DNA from: Lucinisca nassula
Lineage: Eukaryota; Mollusca; Bivalvia; Lucinida; Lucinidae
Direction: 5' to 3'
NCBI GenBank assembly: GCA_963580285.1
Contig: OY757010.1
Location: forward strand, 217,572,734 to 217,636,733
Length of the DNA: 64,000 bases
Positions 11,005 to 20,931 of the stretch are shown here, piece by piece; the first letter of the stretch is position 1; every line of letters begins with the position of its first letter. The position numbers and the translations under genes were made by a program. The notes under the pieces are model-generated. The model worked only from the letters and a program-made list of their open reading frames with translations, had not been told where the DNA came from and did not search any database.

Positions 11005-11291
11005 TTAACCCTTCTCTTGCTGAATATTCACATTAGCCACACCCATTTCTGACTTTGAACCAATCAAAATACTTGATGTAGTTTATTGCTACAAATTCAT
11101 AAACTGAATGCCAAACAGTGTAGATCCTGATCAGATGGCTTCTTCAGAAGCCATCTGATCTGGATCTACACTGTTTCCAAAGATAGGGGTTGTCAGAAAC
11201 AGCAGGACAAGGCTTCTTCAGAAGCCATCTGATCTGGATCTACACTGTTTCCAAAGATAGGGGTTGTCGTGAACAGCAAGATAAGGGTTAA
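11005..11291. mobile_element. MITE-1 copy with duplicated right half
   Basis: Begins TTAACCCTTCTCTTGCTGAA and ends GCAAGATAAGGGTTAA. A segment of about 75 bp, GGCTTCTTCAGAAGCCATCT through GATAGGGGTTGTC, occurs twice in tandem, so the copy is longer than the others. Confidence 0.88.
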
Positions 11292-11351
11292 TATCTGAAG
11301 TTATTGGATTTTTTTCCTAGGACTCTAGAATGAGTTCGAAACAGCCATGGG

Positions 11352-11660
11352 TTTTGTTTTTTGATTTGAGGTTTAACGTCCACATCAACACTGCATATGT
11401 CATTTTGTAGACTTTGCTTCCAATTTTGTGGGACTTTTACCCGACATTTGAGATGAAATGACATCTAAAGCCCTGTAGCCCATTGAAACCGAAAGGCTTT
11501 ATAATCATGGACGGTCCGACTCGCACCGCTTTGCCTGGGCAGGCTTAAATCCTCCAAACATTTTACCACTACTCGTGTATGGTCAGTTTCAGTTCTGCGT
11601 GGAAGCATCATGCAGCCCATCTATTTCTTCAAGCCTTGACGGGTGGGGCGACAGCCATGG
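11352..11660 (-). mobile_element. SINE-like element, type C
   Basis: Reads TTGATTTGAGGTTTAACGTC at one end and GCGTGGAAGCATCATGCAGCCCAT...TTCTTCAAGCC at the other. The CAAA-rich tail seen on the minus strand suggests that orientation. Other copies: 20060-20160, 34155-34362, 46820-47035, 47150-47400, 50051-50350 and 61893-62186. Confidence 0.78.
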
Positions 11661-11844
11661 TAAACGAGCCGATGGTTCAAGCAATTAAAAGTTTCACTGA
11701 ATACTTAGATTATCATACCCCCCTATTTGTTATGTTTAGAAGTAGGCAGATAGAATCTGTAATGAACAGGCAGAAGGCCAATAGGATCACTTCCCATACT
11801 GTATATCATTTTTTGGTGGGAGACAACTTTAGTGTTGTGGTATA

Positions 11845-12110
11845 TTGAGCTCTAAAAAGGTCTACTAAAGGAAAGAAATTCTTTCCTTTAAGAGCAGATC
11901 CCTTATGAGAAGAGAGACAAAAATATTTTTAAGAGTTTGATTTCTTGAAGGTGTGACCATTCCCCTTAACACCTTCAGGGTAGGCAACTCCTGCAAAAGT
12001 ATTTTTGTCTCTCATGTCAATAGGGGTCAACTCTTAAAGGAAAGAATTTGCTCCTGAGGAGCAAATTATTTCCTTTAAGAGTAGACCCCTATTTCTGTGG
12101 GACAGAGTTT
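11845..12110. repeat. Foldback repeat (CTCTTAAAGGAAAGAA)
   Basis: Inverted arms include CTACTAAAGGAAAGAAATTC/TTATTTCCTTTAAGAGTAGA and GAGAGACAAAAATA/AGTATTTTTGTCTCTC. Confidence 0.75.
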
Positions 12111-12269
12111 ATAGAAAAATGAACAGGACGTCCAAAAAGTTGCCTCCCTTTGAAAAATGGCAGAAAAAATCTGCCAGGTGTATCCATTCCCTTAAGACTA
12201 CAAAGGAAAACCCAAACTTAGAAGACTGTGCTTAAAGAGTAGAAGGCACTAATTGACAAGGTTACATAC

Positions 12270-12406
12270 CTTCTCTAGTGAGTGTTTAGTTGCCTTCAAG
12301 TCAGCTAATTCTTCCTGCAGCTGGGTGATATTATTCTCCGCCATCTTCTTGCCATGTTTCTCATCCTTCAGTGACCTTGAGAGGTCGGTTAACCTTTCTT
12401 CATCCT
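12270..12406 (-). CDS. FKBP15: FKBP15 exon L, coiled coil
   Basis: The exon is 137 nt, two bases then 45 codons, ending phase 0 at AAG|GTATGT. The acceptor is ATTTTTAG. It reads DEERLTDLSRSLKDEKHGKK, MAENNITQLQEELADLKATK and HSLEK. It corresponds to the family segment with FKSEKQNRKQLELKVTSLEE and its LRVEKESLEK end, and continues directly into NLSERKKK of exon M. Confidence 0.9.
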
Positions 12407-12483
12407 CTAAAAATGTACAGGAAAATTTACACTGTGTGGTCTATAGACTGAATACTGGTATTTAGGCATTACTGAGAATAGAT

Positions 12484-12550
12484 AACATGGCCCCATGGTT
12501 ATAAAGCATTTTTCATGCTATCTTCAACTGAGTATGAAATTTGTCCTACC
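12484..12550. mobile_element. MITE-7 fragment
   Basis: TGGCCCCATGGTTATAAAGC and TTTTCATGCT...GAAATTTGTCCT match one arm of the complete copy at 41783-42033. Confidence 0.65.
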
Positions 12551-12595
12551 CACAAGCCCTTGATGTCATTCTTTGCAGATATGAGAATGAGAAAG

Positions 12596-13688
12596 AACAA
12601 GATGTGAAACACGAACATGTCCCCGGGCATGGTCATTTTTTTTCAAAGTTGGTCAAAGTTCAAAGTCATGTCACAGGTCAAGATTTTTGGTTTTAGTGGG
12701 AAGCCCTTGGCACAAGAAACATACATGCCAAATATGAAGGCTCTACCTTAAACGGTTCGATGGTTATGAACAATAATGATATTTTTTTTAAGTAGGTCAA
12801 GGTCATAGGTCAAAAAATTTTGCATGAATGTAAAGCTTTTGTCACAAGGAACCTACACGCCAAATATGAAGGCTCTTTCTTAAATGATTCAAAGTTATGA
12901 TCAGTTTTATTTGTTCTTTTAAGTAGGTCAAGGTCATTGTCAACAAAAATTGCATGAATGTAAAGCTCTTATCACAAGGAACCTACATGGCAAATATGAA
13001 GGCTCTATCCCAAACGATTTGAAAATTATGACCAAAATGTTAAATTTTTCTTTTAAGTAGGTCAAAGGTCAAGGTCAAGTTTTACATGAATGTAAAGCTC
13101 CTGTTACAAGGAACCTACATGCCAAATATGAAGGCTGTATCTCAAATGGTTCAAAAGTTATGACCAATGTTTACTTTTTCTTTTATGTAGGTAAAAGGTC
13201 AAGGTCACAGGTCAAATTTTTTTGTGTGAATGTAAAGCTCTTGTCACAAGGAACTTACATGCAAAATATTAAGGCTGTATCTCAAATGGTTCAAAAGTTA
13301 TGACCAAAATGTTATTTTTTTTTTATTTTAAGTAGGTCAAGGTCACAGGTCAAAATGTTTTGCATGAATGTAAAGCTTTTGTCACAAGGAACATACATGC
13401 CAAATATGAAGGCTGTATCTCAAGCAGTTCAAAAGTTATGACCAATGTTATTTTTTTCTTTTAAGTAGGTCAAAGGTCAAGGTCACAGGTCAAATTCTTT
13501 TGCAGGAATGTGAAGCTCTTGTCACAAGGAACCCTCATGCCAAATATGAATACTCTATCTCCAACGGTTCAAAAGTTATGACCAATGTTAAAGTTGTCCA
13601 CGTATAAACCAACAAACAAACAAACCAACAAACACACAGACAGGGCAAAACCAATATGTCCCCGCTATTGCTACTGGGGACATAAAAA
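12596..13688. repeat. Tandem-repeat element rich in AGGTCAAGGTCA
   Basis: About eight units of roughly 120 bp contain GTCACAAGGAACCTACATGC, CAAATATGAAGGCTCTATCT, CAAAAGTTATGACCAATGTT and AAGTAGGTCAAGGTCACAGG. It ends AACCAACAAACACACAGACA...CTACTGGGGACATAAAA, the terminal hairpin being TGTCCCCGCTATTGCTACTGGGGACA. Confidence 0.85.
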
Positions 13689-13734
13689 TAAACTGATCTA
13701 ATGGTACTCCACATCTTCACAACACTGTTCATTA

Positions 13735-13860
13735 CAACATTGTTTTTCATCCCAAAAATGTATAGATTACATAGAAATTTGTGACCATTTATGGTCATTT
13801 TTCTGCATAATCTATACATTTTATTCTATGGATATAACATGGCTGTTTACTGTAAAAAGA
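13735..13860. mobile_element. TATAACATGG repeat (MITE) fragment
   Basis: CCCAAAAATGTATAGATTA and GGTCATTTTTCTGCATAATC are shared with the complete TIR copy at 19231-19429. Confidence 0.6.
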
Positions 13861-14017
13861 TAAAATTCTAGCCCTAGAACCCCATGCCAGCTCTATGAGC
13901 TTGATATCAAGGTCACAGACTCAGGTAATTCCTTTTTGTGTGTTTGTATGTTAGATTTTCACATGCAGGCATTTTATAATTAGTTAAGTGTTAACTAAAT
14001 CCACTATGGCAGTATAA

Positions 14018-14664
14018 ACTAGAACTGTCAGAGGACCTGACTGCTATATCCCCCGCTTAAGCACATTTTATTGAAAAGGGGATCAAACATGTGACGTTTT
14101 ACACAATAAACTGCAATTTTAGACAGTGTTCAACACACAGACATGTTAATGTGACGGGATGTCATCATACAGCTCCTAAAAAACGTTTGAGGAAAACAAG
14201 CAGACTCCTATGTAACATATATCCCTGCAATCAGTGCCCTTTACAAGTGTGTGAAGTTTCATTTGGATACCTCAAGCATTTTCTGTGATATTATCCAGAT
14301 AAAATTATAAGCAAAAAATACAAAGTCCAATGACTCTGCTAATATTACAGATAGAGTTATGACCCTTGTGCACTGCACTTCTGCACAGTGTCCTATACAA
14401 GTGATCAATCTCAAGCAGTTTTCGAGTTATTATGCAGACAAAATTCTAAACAAAAAATACAAAGTCTAATAACTCCACTAATATTGCAGATACAGTTACA
14501 ACATTGCACTTCTGCACAGTACCCTTAACAAGTTTATGAAATTTCATTTGGATACCTCAAGCAGTTTTCGAGTTATTGTTCGGACAAATTTCTGGCTGAG
14601 TGACAAACAGGACAACAAGCTAACTCCTATATACCCCTAAAACTTTGTTTGCGTGGGTATAATT
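14018..14664. repeat. CTAGA-hairpin tandem element
   Basis: It starts AACTAGAACTGTCAGAGGAC and ends with TATACCCCTAAAACTTTGTT/TGCGTGGGTATAATT. Units carry CAAAAAATACAAAGTC and GAAATTTCATTTGGATACCTCAAGC. Confidence 0.78.
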
Positions 14665-14694
14665 ACTGTCCACTTAAAACGAGTGTGACATTCA

Positions 14695-14978
14695 TTATGA
14701 TAACACACCCATGCGACATGGTGCATTTTGTTACATTTCCAAAGTGGCTACTTTTCTGATGAAAAGCAGTGATATTTTTCTTACATACACTGCAAACATA
14801 GGTTGTGGGTGCTTGTTAGAACCACCTTATTGAGGGGGTTTTAACGAGTACCCACAACCTATGTCTTGGAGCAGAAATAAGAAAAATAATGTATACCCCT
14901 ATAAACACCAGTGTTCTCTATATAAAGTGGGGTTTAGGTGGGGGGGTGTCATTTCAAGGACTTGTTCACGTGATGGAT
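14695..14978. mobile_element. MITE-2 copy
   Basis: Core CATAGGTTGTGGGTGCTTGT and its complement with the right flank GACTTGTTCACGTGATG, as at 1460-1755. Confidence 0.82.
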
Positions 14979-15010
14979 AACAACATGAATGACTAAAACA
15001 GCAATCATAT

Positions 15011-15307
15011 TTTTTGTTTGTTTGTATTTGAGTTTAACGGCCCAGTCAACACTATACTGGATCATTTTTGAGCTGGTCAGATTACATATCCACACTTTCC
15101 TGGGCAGGCTTGTAAGTAAGCAGTTAACCAGTGCAGTGCACATTCTTTCGCCAGAAACTGACAACTGCACTTCTTGAATCAGCGGCCAGTATAAAAGATT
15201 TCATGATCAATCTACACAAAAGAAAGTAGCCAACCCCGGCAGGTATCGAACCCGGGCCCTCCTGATCACAAGTCAGACCTGCATCCGACTCAGCTACCCA
15301 GGCCGGC
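15011..15307 (-). mobile_element. tRNA-derived SINE, type B, beside the exon K splice donor
   Basis: Minus-strand head GCCGGCCTGGGTAGCTGAGT (A box region) and CCCGGGTTCGATACCTGCC (B box). The direct repeat ACAGCAAT(C/T)ATAT flanks it at 14998-15010 and 15308-15320. The right repeat ends 8 nt before the GT dinucleotide's exon border at 15329. Confidence 0.9.
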
Positions 15308-15328
15308 ACAGCAATTATATGACTTTAC

Positions 15329-15500
15329 CTTTGTGCTGATTTCTCAGTTGTTCCAGCTCATCTGACTGTTTCCTGGTATCCTGAGTTGTGGCCCCTAGTT
15401 GCTGTTGAAGTTCAAACTCTTTCTTCCTCAATGCCGCAACCTCCAACTGTAGACTGCTGATATGAGACGTAGCTTCTGTTAGCTCACTTGTCAGTTTAAC
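15329..15500 (-). CDS. FKBP15: FKBP15 exon K, coiled coil
   Basis: The exon is 172 nt (57 codons plus one base). The acceptor is CCGTGCAG and the donor AAAG|GTAAAG. It encodes VKLTSELTEATSHISSLQLE, VAALRKKEFELQQQLGATTQ and DTRKQSDELEQLRNQHK. It matches the family block KVTEELAAATAQVSHLQL...KKE.ELQ.QL. A SINE has inserted just inside the following intron: its target duplication starts 9 nt from this donor. Confidence 0.92.
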
Positions 15501-15604
15501 CTGCACGGTAGACAATGTCTAACTTTGAGAAACTATTGAAGATGTCTATAAATTAGCAGCTATAATCAACCGTTTTAGCTACAAAGTAGAATAAACACCT
15601 GCCA

Positions 15605-15849
15605 GAGGCCAGTTGTTCAAAACTAACAATGTCGTTAGTTAACATATCGTTAAAACTTTGATCATTAAATATGGCAAATATGCAGAAATTTTTGCTGAAA
15701 AAATGTGAGCAGCTTTTGTGGATGCAAAAGCTGCTCACATTTTTTTCAGCAAAAATACCAAAATTTTCAATATTGTACTTGCTAGAAGAGTTAACAATAT
15801 GACCACTAATGAGCTCGTTAAGCTAACGGTGCTTTGAACAACTGGCCCC
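15605..15849. mobile_element. MITE-5 copy, complete
   Basis: The ends are GGCCAGTTGTTCAAAAC and GCTTTGAACAACTGGCCCC. The central palindrome has AATGTGAGCAGCTTTTG/CAAAAGCTGCTCACATT arms. Other copies: 40279-40519 and 53869-54103. Confidence 0.88.
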
Positions 15850-16085
15850 TGATCCCCTTTATAGAATGTTCATTATGAAATGATTTTTTGATATAACACA
15901 GTTTAAATACGGACACTAAAATGTATTCATCATATTGAGAAAATGGTCATTATTTTACCCCAAAATGTTTATATTATATATTTAAACTATACATTTTTGT
16001 TTTGATATAACACAGTTGTTTGGCATACACAGCTTATGTTTTGGACCCAACAATAGTATCACATCCCTGGAGAACTGTTCCCAAC
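15850..16085. repeat. TATAACACAG repeat, related to 19231-19429
   Basis: GATATAACACAGTTTAAATA, CCCAAAATGTTTATATTATA and TGGACCCAACAATAGTATC parallel the internal sequence of the complete TIR copy. Confidence 0.55.
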
Positions 16086-16119
16086 TGGAAGCTCAATAAG
16101 GTGGTGGTAAAATTCCTAC

Positions 16120-16222
16120 CTTCTCTTGTTCTATTGCTAGCACCTTGGACTGTGACTGGGCAGCACTAGTGACAAAACCTTCATTTCTCTGTTCCATTAA
16201 TGTCTGACTCTTCTCAACGTAA
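16120..16222 (-). CDS. FKBP15: FKBP15 exon J, coiled coil
   Basis: The exon is 103 nt, one base completing a codon and then 34 codons, ending in phase 0 at AAG|GTAGGA. The acceptor is CATTTGTAG. It reads YVEKSQTLMEQRNEGFVTSA then AQSQSKVLAIEQEK, aligned with the family block RYVEQSN.MMEKRN...LHAEQEK. The join with exon I gives Ser where vertebrates have Arg before YVE, a plausible substitution. Confidence 0.9.
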
Positions 16223-16634
16223 CTACAAATGCAGAAAAAACAAAGTGTTACAGACAAAAGTGTAACAGACAACTTTTTTTCAAAAAGGGAATAACTATAA
16301 CAGCATTGATCCCACAATCTTTATTTTCTGTGGCAACAGCATCTCACAAATGTCAACATTTATGCAAGATATGGTAAGATTCCTGATAGTATTAATCATG
16401 ATATGCAGGAAAAACCAGTGTCATGGACAAATGTATAGATAGATCGATGGACAACATGAAAACATCCCCCCCCCCCAAAAAAAAAACAAAAAAACTTTGT
16501 TTGTGGGTGTGGGGGGTAAAACTAAAAAATACAGAACTCAAGATAAGGTAGAGTAACAAGGAACATTGAGGGATATGTTTCTTTATTTCTTCTTGGAAAC
16601 ATATGTTGTGGGTAATTTTTTAGAATCACCTCAA

Positions 16635-16790
16635 TTAACCCTTGTCCTGCGGATCACGATATCCACTACCTTTGCAAACATTGTAGATCCAGATCAGATG
16701 GCTTCTGAAGAAGCCATCTGATCATGAAGATGCCATCTGATCAGGATCTACACTGTTTGTCATTCAGTCTACTAAGTGAACTAGATCTAT
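16635..16790. mobile_element. MITE-1 copy, truncated
   Basis: Starts TTAACCCTTGTCCTGCGG and keeps the GATCAGATGGCTTCTGAAGA palindrome with a short duplication in its loop (ATGAAGATGCCATCTGATC). The right end is missing. Confidence 0.8.
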
Positions 16791-16890
16791 CACTAATGGT
16801 GATGAGCATACCACCAATGTGTGCTTTGTCACACTGAAAGTTCAAACAGTTTTTGACTTATTATCTGCACAAAATTCTAATCAACAACAG

Positions 16891-17867
16891 CAAAACAAGA
16901 ATTCTGTCGAAGGCTTTGTCGCGCCTGTGGGGTTGCAAAGTCACTGAACCATGAAATGTAGGTCAAGATCAAACAGGGATGCATGCATAAAAGTTGTCAC
17001 ATCTAGTTAAAAGCTTGTACCGAGTACGATTCATGAAGCTCTTAAAGTTCTCGAGAATCGGATTCTTAAATTATGGTGACAGTTAGGGTGGTCACAATTA
17101 TTCACAAAGACAGTGAACCATAAAATGTAGGTCAAAGTCAGATATGTATGCTTGCACGCCAGTTGCCATTCATTGATGCAAGTTTGTACCAAGTATACTG
17201 AATGAAGATCTTATAGTTCTCGTCAATTAGACCCTTACATTAGGGTGAAAGTTAGGGTGGTTACAATAATTGACAAAGTCAGTGAGCTATGAAATGTAGA
17301 TCAAGGTCAGATATGGATGCTTGCATTACAGTTTCCATTCACAAGAAATGTGGAAGTAGTTTGCATCACAAGATTATTCTCTTTTTAGTAACAGTGACCT
17401 TGACCTTCATATAACCTATATGAAACTATATGTCACAAACATAAACATCTCATTATGAATGCATTTTCATAATTTAAACTCAATTGGTAGAGAAATGTGG
17501 AATTTATTTGCATCATAAGATTATTCTATTTTTAGCAACATTGTATCAAGTATCATGAATGAGGCTCTTACAGTCTTCCTGAAATGGACTGTTACATTAG
17601 GATGAAAGTTAGGGTGGTCGCAATAACGGACAAAGTCAGTGAACCATGAAAAGTAGGTCAAGGTCAGATATGGATGCTTGCATTACAATTGCCATCTGCA
17701 GATTCAAGTTTATACCAATTATCATGAATGAAGCTTTTATAGTTCTCGAGAAATGGACTCTTACATTAGGATGAAAATTAGGGTGGTCGCAACTGGTGAC
17801 AGTTTGACAGACGGACGAACAAACGACTAGAAAACCGGACTCCTAATGCAGGCACGACAAAAACTAG
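16891..17867. repeat. Tandem-repeat element (GTCAGTGAACCATGAAATGTAG units)
   Basis: Units of about 180 bp repeat AAGTCAGTGAACCATGAAA, TAGGTCAAGGTCAGATATGG and GGATGAAAGTTAGGGTGGTC. It ends CAAACGACTAGAAAACCGGA...GCAGGCACGACAAAAACT. A single-unit version lies at 55760-55925. Confidence 0.82.
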
Positions 17868-18570
17868 AAAGAGTGACTTTGACCTTGACCTGACCTACAC
17901 GAAATTTATGTCATGCACATTGTAGAGCTCATTAAGAAAGCATATGCAAAATTTGAACTCAGTCAGAGAAAATATGTGGGAGTAGTTCGCACCACAACTG
18001 ACCTGATCTTGATCTGACATACATGAAATTTATGTCATGTACATTTATATCTCATTATGAGTGTATATGCAAACTTTGAACTCAATCGGTGAAGAAATTT
18101 GGAAGTAGTTTGCATCACAAGATTATTGTATTTTTAGCAACAGTGACCTTGACCTTCATATAACCTATATGAAACTTATGTCACACACATAAACATCTCA
18201 TTATGAATGCATTTGCACAATTTAAACTCAATTGTTGGAGAAATGTGGAAGTTATTTGCATCATAAGATTATTATATTTTTAGCAACAGTGACCTTGACC
18301 TTGACTTGGCCCATATGAAATTTATGTCACACACATCTACACTGCATTGTGAATGCATATGCAAAATTTGAAGTCAGTCGGTGAAGAATTGTGGAATTAC
18401 TTCGCATAAAAGATTTTTGTCATGGATTTCTATTCTATTTATAGCAACAGTGACCTTGACCTTGACTTGATGCACATGGAATTTATGTCACGCACATCTA
18501 CACCACATTGTGAATGCATGTGCAGCATTTGAAGTCAATCGGTGAAGGAATGTGGATCTTAGAAAGTTTG
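17868..18570. repeat. Tandem-repeat element (TTTATGTCACACACAT units)
   Basis: It begins ACTAGAAAGAGTGACTTTGA. Units of about 125-150 bp carry AACAGTGACCTTGACCTT, TATGTCACACACATAAACAT and CAATTTAAACTCAATTG. No terminal hairpin was seen before it meets the next repeat. Confidence 0.78.
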
Positions 18571-18640
18571 TATTGGATAGTAGTGGGGCCAGGCCAGAGA
18601 GCCCTTTATTAGCAGGTGGCTCTCCTTTGCTGTCTATCAT

Positions 18641-18880
18641 ATGAGCCCCGCCAAGCGAATTTGTGTCTTCAAGCATTCTGTCATGACAAATTTTAACTGC
18701 GCATGCCCAGCCATTCAGAGGGGCCAGGGATATGGCTTTCTGTCTGAAGGTTCCTCTTGATTCACTGCTTGTATGAGCGAGCAGCGAAGGTTCTGGTGAG
18801 ACTGCGCGGATGCGCAGGCTCGCCTGAACCTTTGCTGCTCGCAGAGGCGATAAGTACCAAAATTGCTTGACGGGGCACAT
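18641..18880. mobile_element. MITE-6 copy
   Basis: Ends ATGAGCCCCGCCAAGCGAAT and GCTTGACGGGGCACAT, with an inner foldback GCGAAGGTTCTGGTGAGACT/GGCTCGCCTGAACCTTTGC around GCGCGGATGCGC. It matches 39960-40199 closely. Confidence 0.82.
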
Positions 18881-18998
18881 ATGTGTGTATACAACTACAA
18901 AACATCCCACACTGAGGTAATACACAGCTTCTGCTCTGTTTTCTAAACAAATCCCTCTGATAATGTAACCAAATGCAACACAATTTAGCATGCAATAC

Positions 18999-19093
18999 CT
19001 TTGGTTTCTCTGGAGTAATTCTGATATTTTGTTGTTCTGTTCTTCTATTTTACCACTCTTTTCAAATACATCTTTTTTCAGTCTCTCATTTTC
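18999..19093 (-). CDS. FKBP15: FKBP15 exon I, coiled coil
   Basis: The exon is 95 nt, phase 0 in and 2 out, with acceptor TTTGCAG and donor AAG|GTATTG. It encodes [20 protein letters not shown] then [11 protein letters not shown], matching the family block ENERLK..ILEKS.RIEEQNDKISEL.ERNQR closely. This is a regular heptad region. A longer open frame runs past the donor into intronic repeat sequence, but it is read-through and not part of the protein. Confidence 0.93.
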
Positions 19094-19230
19094 CTGCAAA
19101 AATGAAATGATATGAATAAAAGTTACTCAATTTGAGTGAACTACATAAACATTGTGATAAAATATTGACAGATACATAGGAACTGTGGATACTTGTCATC
19201 CTATAGTGGAAGTAAGCTGCCAAGAACAAC

Positions 19231-19429
19231 TACACCGCAACCTTGTTATCACATGGTTTGTGTTAACATGGTTATGGATTTTCAAGATGGATCCCAAAAA
19301 TGTATAGATTATAAATGGTCATTTTTCTATATAATCCATACATTTGTGTTTGGTTATAACACGGTTGTTTAACTAACACGGTTTCTGCTTTGGACCCCAT
19401 TAATAGTGTTATAAAGAGGTTGTGGTGTA
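19231..19429. mobile_element. TIR element, TACACCGCAACC family
   Basis: Ends TACACCGCAACCTTGTTATC and the complement of TATAAAGAGGTTGTGGTGTA. The inner palindrome is ATGTATAGATTATAAATGGT/TATATAATCCATACAT. TA at both ends suggests mariner-type mobilisation (inference). Confidence 0.8.
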
Positions 19430-19430
19430 C

Positions 19431-19840
19431 ATCTGAAAATGTCGTCTGCTTATGCTGTCTGCTGAATTGTTTTGCAAACTTTTTAAAAAAAATTTTGCTT
19501 ACAGGCAAACAGTGTGGACCCACACTTGTTACAAAAATGACTTTTTAACCTTTAGCCTGCTGTTGGCGAAAACCCCTATCTTTGCAAACAGTGTAGATCC
19601 AGATCAGATGGCTTCTGAAGAAGCCATCTGATCAGGATCTACACTATTTGACATTCAGTTTATGGATATAGAGAAATGAATAACATTAAGAATTCTGATT
19701 GGTTAACAATCAGAAATGGGTGTGGCTAAATTAAATATTCAGCAGGGTAAGGGTTAAAGTAACCAGTAGAGGACAAAGCAGACGACAATTGCCGTGATTG
19801 GTATTTATGGGTTAAAAGAGGAAATGCAAGAGTTCCTGCT
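19431..19840. mobile_element. MITE-4b copy interrupted by a MITE-1 copy (19545-19757)
   Basis: The outer element, AAATGTCGTCTGCTTATGCT through AAAAATGACTTTT and CAGACGACAATTGCCGTGAT, is split by a full MITE-1 (TTAACCTTTAGCCTGCTGTT ... CAGCAGGGTAAGGGTTAA). The intact outer family is seen at 62743-62993. Confidence 0.82.
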
Positions 19841-20059
19841 ACAGGATAATATAGCTTTCTTATTCCTGCCATGTCTGTCAGCAAATACTGCACTTCTCAA
19901 CATGAGCCAAGATTCTGACTTATAGCCCCAACCCAGAGTATAAACTGCTGGATTTGATAATCCAGTATGGAAGCTGACCTTTCATTACAATCATGTTCAC
20001 ATCCCATATGATTATAGGTATTTAAAGAAAAAGGAATATAAATGTAGTTCAACATAAAT

Positions 20060-20163
20060 AACACAAATGTCGGGTAAAAGTCCCACAAAATTGGAAGCAA
20101 CGCCTCCAAATTGACCTATACAGTGTTGAAGGGGATGTTAAACCTTAATTCAAACAAACAAAA
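20060..20163 (+). mobile_element. SINE-like type C, 3' fragment
   Basis: TCGGGTAAAAGTCCCACAAA, CTATACAGTGTTGAAGGGGA and TTAAACCTTAATTCAAACAAACAAA are the tail of the type C family, 5'-truncated as is usual for retroposons. Confidence 0.75.
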
Positions 20164-20169
20164 GCAGCA

Positions 20170-20370
20170 TTAGCTTTATGATCTCGTTACTGGTCAAAAT
20201 GTTAACAGTTCTTCTATTTACATGTAGTTTAAAGTATGATATTCTAAATGATGGCATTTTTTTTTTCAGCAAAAATATTCACATATTTGCCATATTTAAG
20301 GATGAAACCTGTACTGATACATTAACTAACAACATCTGTTTTGAACAATTGAGCCCTTGCTCTTTATCTG
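20170..20370. mobile_element. MITE-5 remnant
   Basis: TTTTTTTCAGCAAAAATATT, TTTGCCATATTTAAGGATGA and TTTTGAACAATTGAGCCC match the right half of MITE-5. Confidence 0.6.
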
Positions 20371-20456
20371 CTGGTCAACAGCCCATAGTATATTCTACAG
20401 ACAGGAAATTTTGTAGTGAATGTATTGTGTTACAGTGAAGTTTACCAAAAGCTTAC

Positions 20457-20549
20457 CTGTACCATTCTTTGTATATTGTGCAGTAATACTGATGTTTCCA
20501 TGTTAGGCATCATAGAGGAGGAGGTATTCTGGGAATGTACTTGATCAAG
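20457..20549 (-). CDS. FKBP15: FKBP15 exon H
   Basis: The exon is 93 nt (31 codons), phase 0/0. The acceptor is ATTTTTCAG and the donor CAG|GTAAGC. It reads LDQVHSQNTSSSMMPNMETS then VLLHNIQRMVQ. The METS...NIQR(M/I)(V/I)Q block is conserved in the family and leads directly into the ENERLK coiled coil of exon I. The LTR retrotransposon at 20932-31641 lies in the intron just upstream of this exon, about 380 nt from its acceptor. Confidence 0.9.
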
Positions 20550-20574
20550 CTGAAAAATATGGAAAAAATAATAT

Positions 20575-20708
20575 AACTAGAGCTCTCAGAGGACCGGACT
20601 ATAGCCACCCTTCAGCACTATTAGAGGAGAAAGACCAATAGTTTTGGAATATTTTGACTTCATACTTACCAAGTACAGTACTGTAGGAAATAGTAACATG
20701 GCAACTTA
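20575..20708. repeat. CTAGAG-start element, left part
   Basis: AACTAGAGCTCTCAGAGGAC opens like the element at 14018. It seems to be interrupted by the repeat that begins at 20709; its end (GCAGACTCCTGATTGACTAT...ACGTGACAAAAAT) appears after 33996. Confidence 0.55.
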
Positions 20709-20931
20709 AACAAGAGGACCATGATGGTCCTAATTCGCTCACCTGAGTTAAGATATGTACATGTGTGTCCCAGGGTGGGGCAATTTTTGGCCCCAACTCT
20801 ATGATTTGAAAAATCTTGGTAGACCCCGGCGCTGGGGTATATTTAGCCCCAGGGCTATAATTTGAACAATCTTAGTAGAGGTTCACTAGGTGAAGCTTCA
20901 TACCACATATCAAACACCTGGGCCTTCTGAT
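20709..20931. repeat. AACAAGAGGACCATGATGG element, left part
   Basis: It starts AAACAAGAGGACCATGATGG and TCGCTCACCTGAG. The sequence stops at the LTR retrotransposon and resumes at 31642, ending at 33996 with CATGAGCACTTCATGCTCAGGTGAGCT. The two segments are one element split by the retrotransposon. Confidence 0.85.
20927..20931. repeat. Target site duplication CTGAT (left)
   Basis: Identical to 31642-31646. A 5-bp duplication is usual for Ty3/Gypsy integrases. Confidence 0.92.

Noticed and set aside
12596..13688. CRISPR-like regular repeats
   Set aside because: Units are contiguous and diverged without unique spacers, and the DNA is eukaryotic.
18488..19099. A 203-codon minus-strand open frame starting MQENERLKK
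   Set aside because: Only its first 31 codons are FKBP15 exon I. After the donor at 18998 it runs through intron and MITE-6 sequence, so it is read-through.
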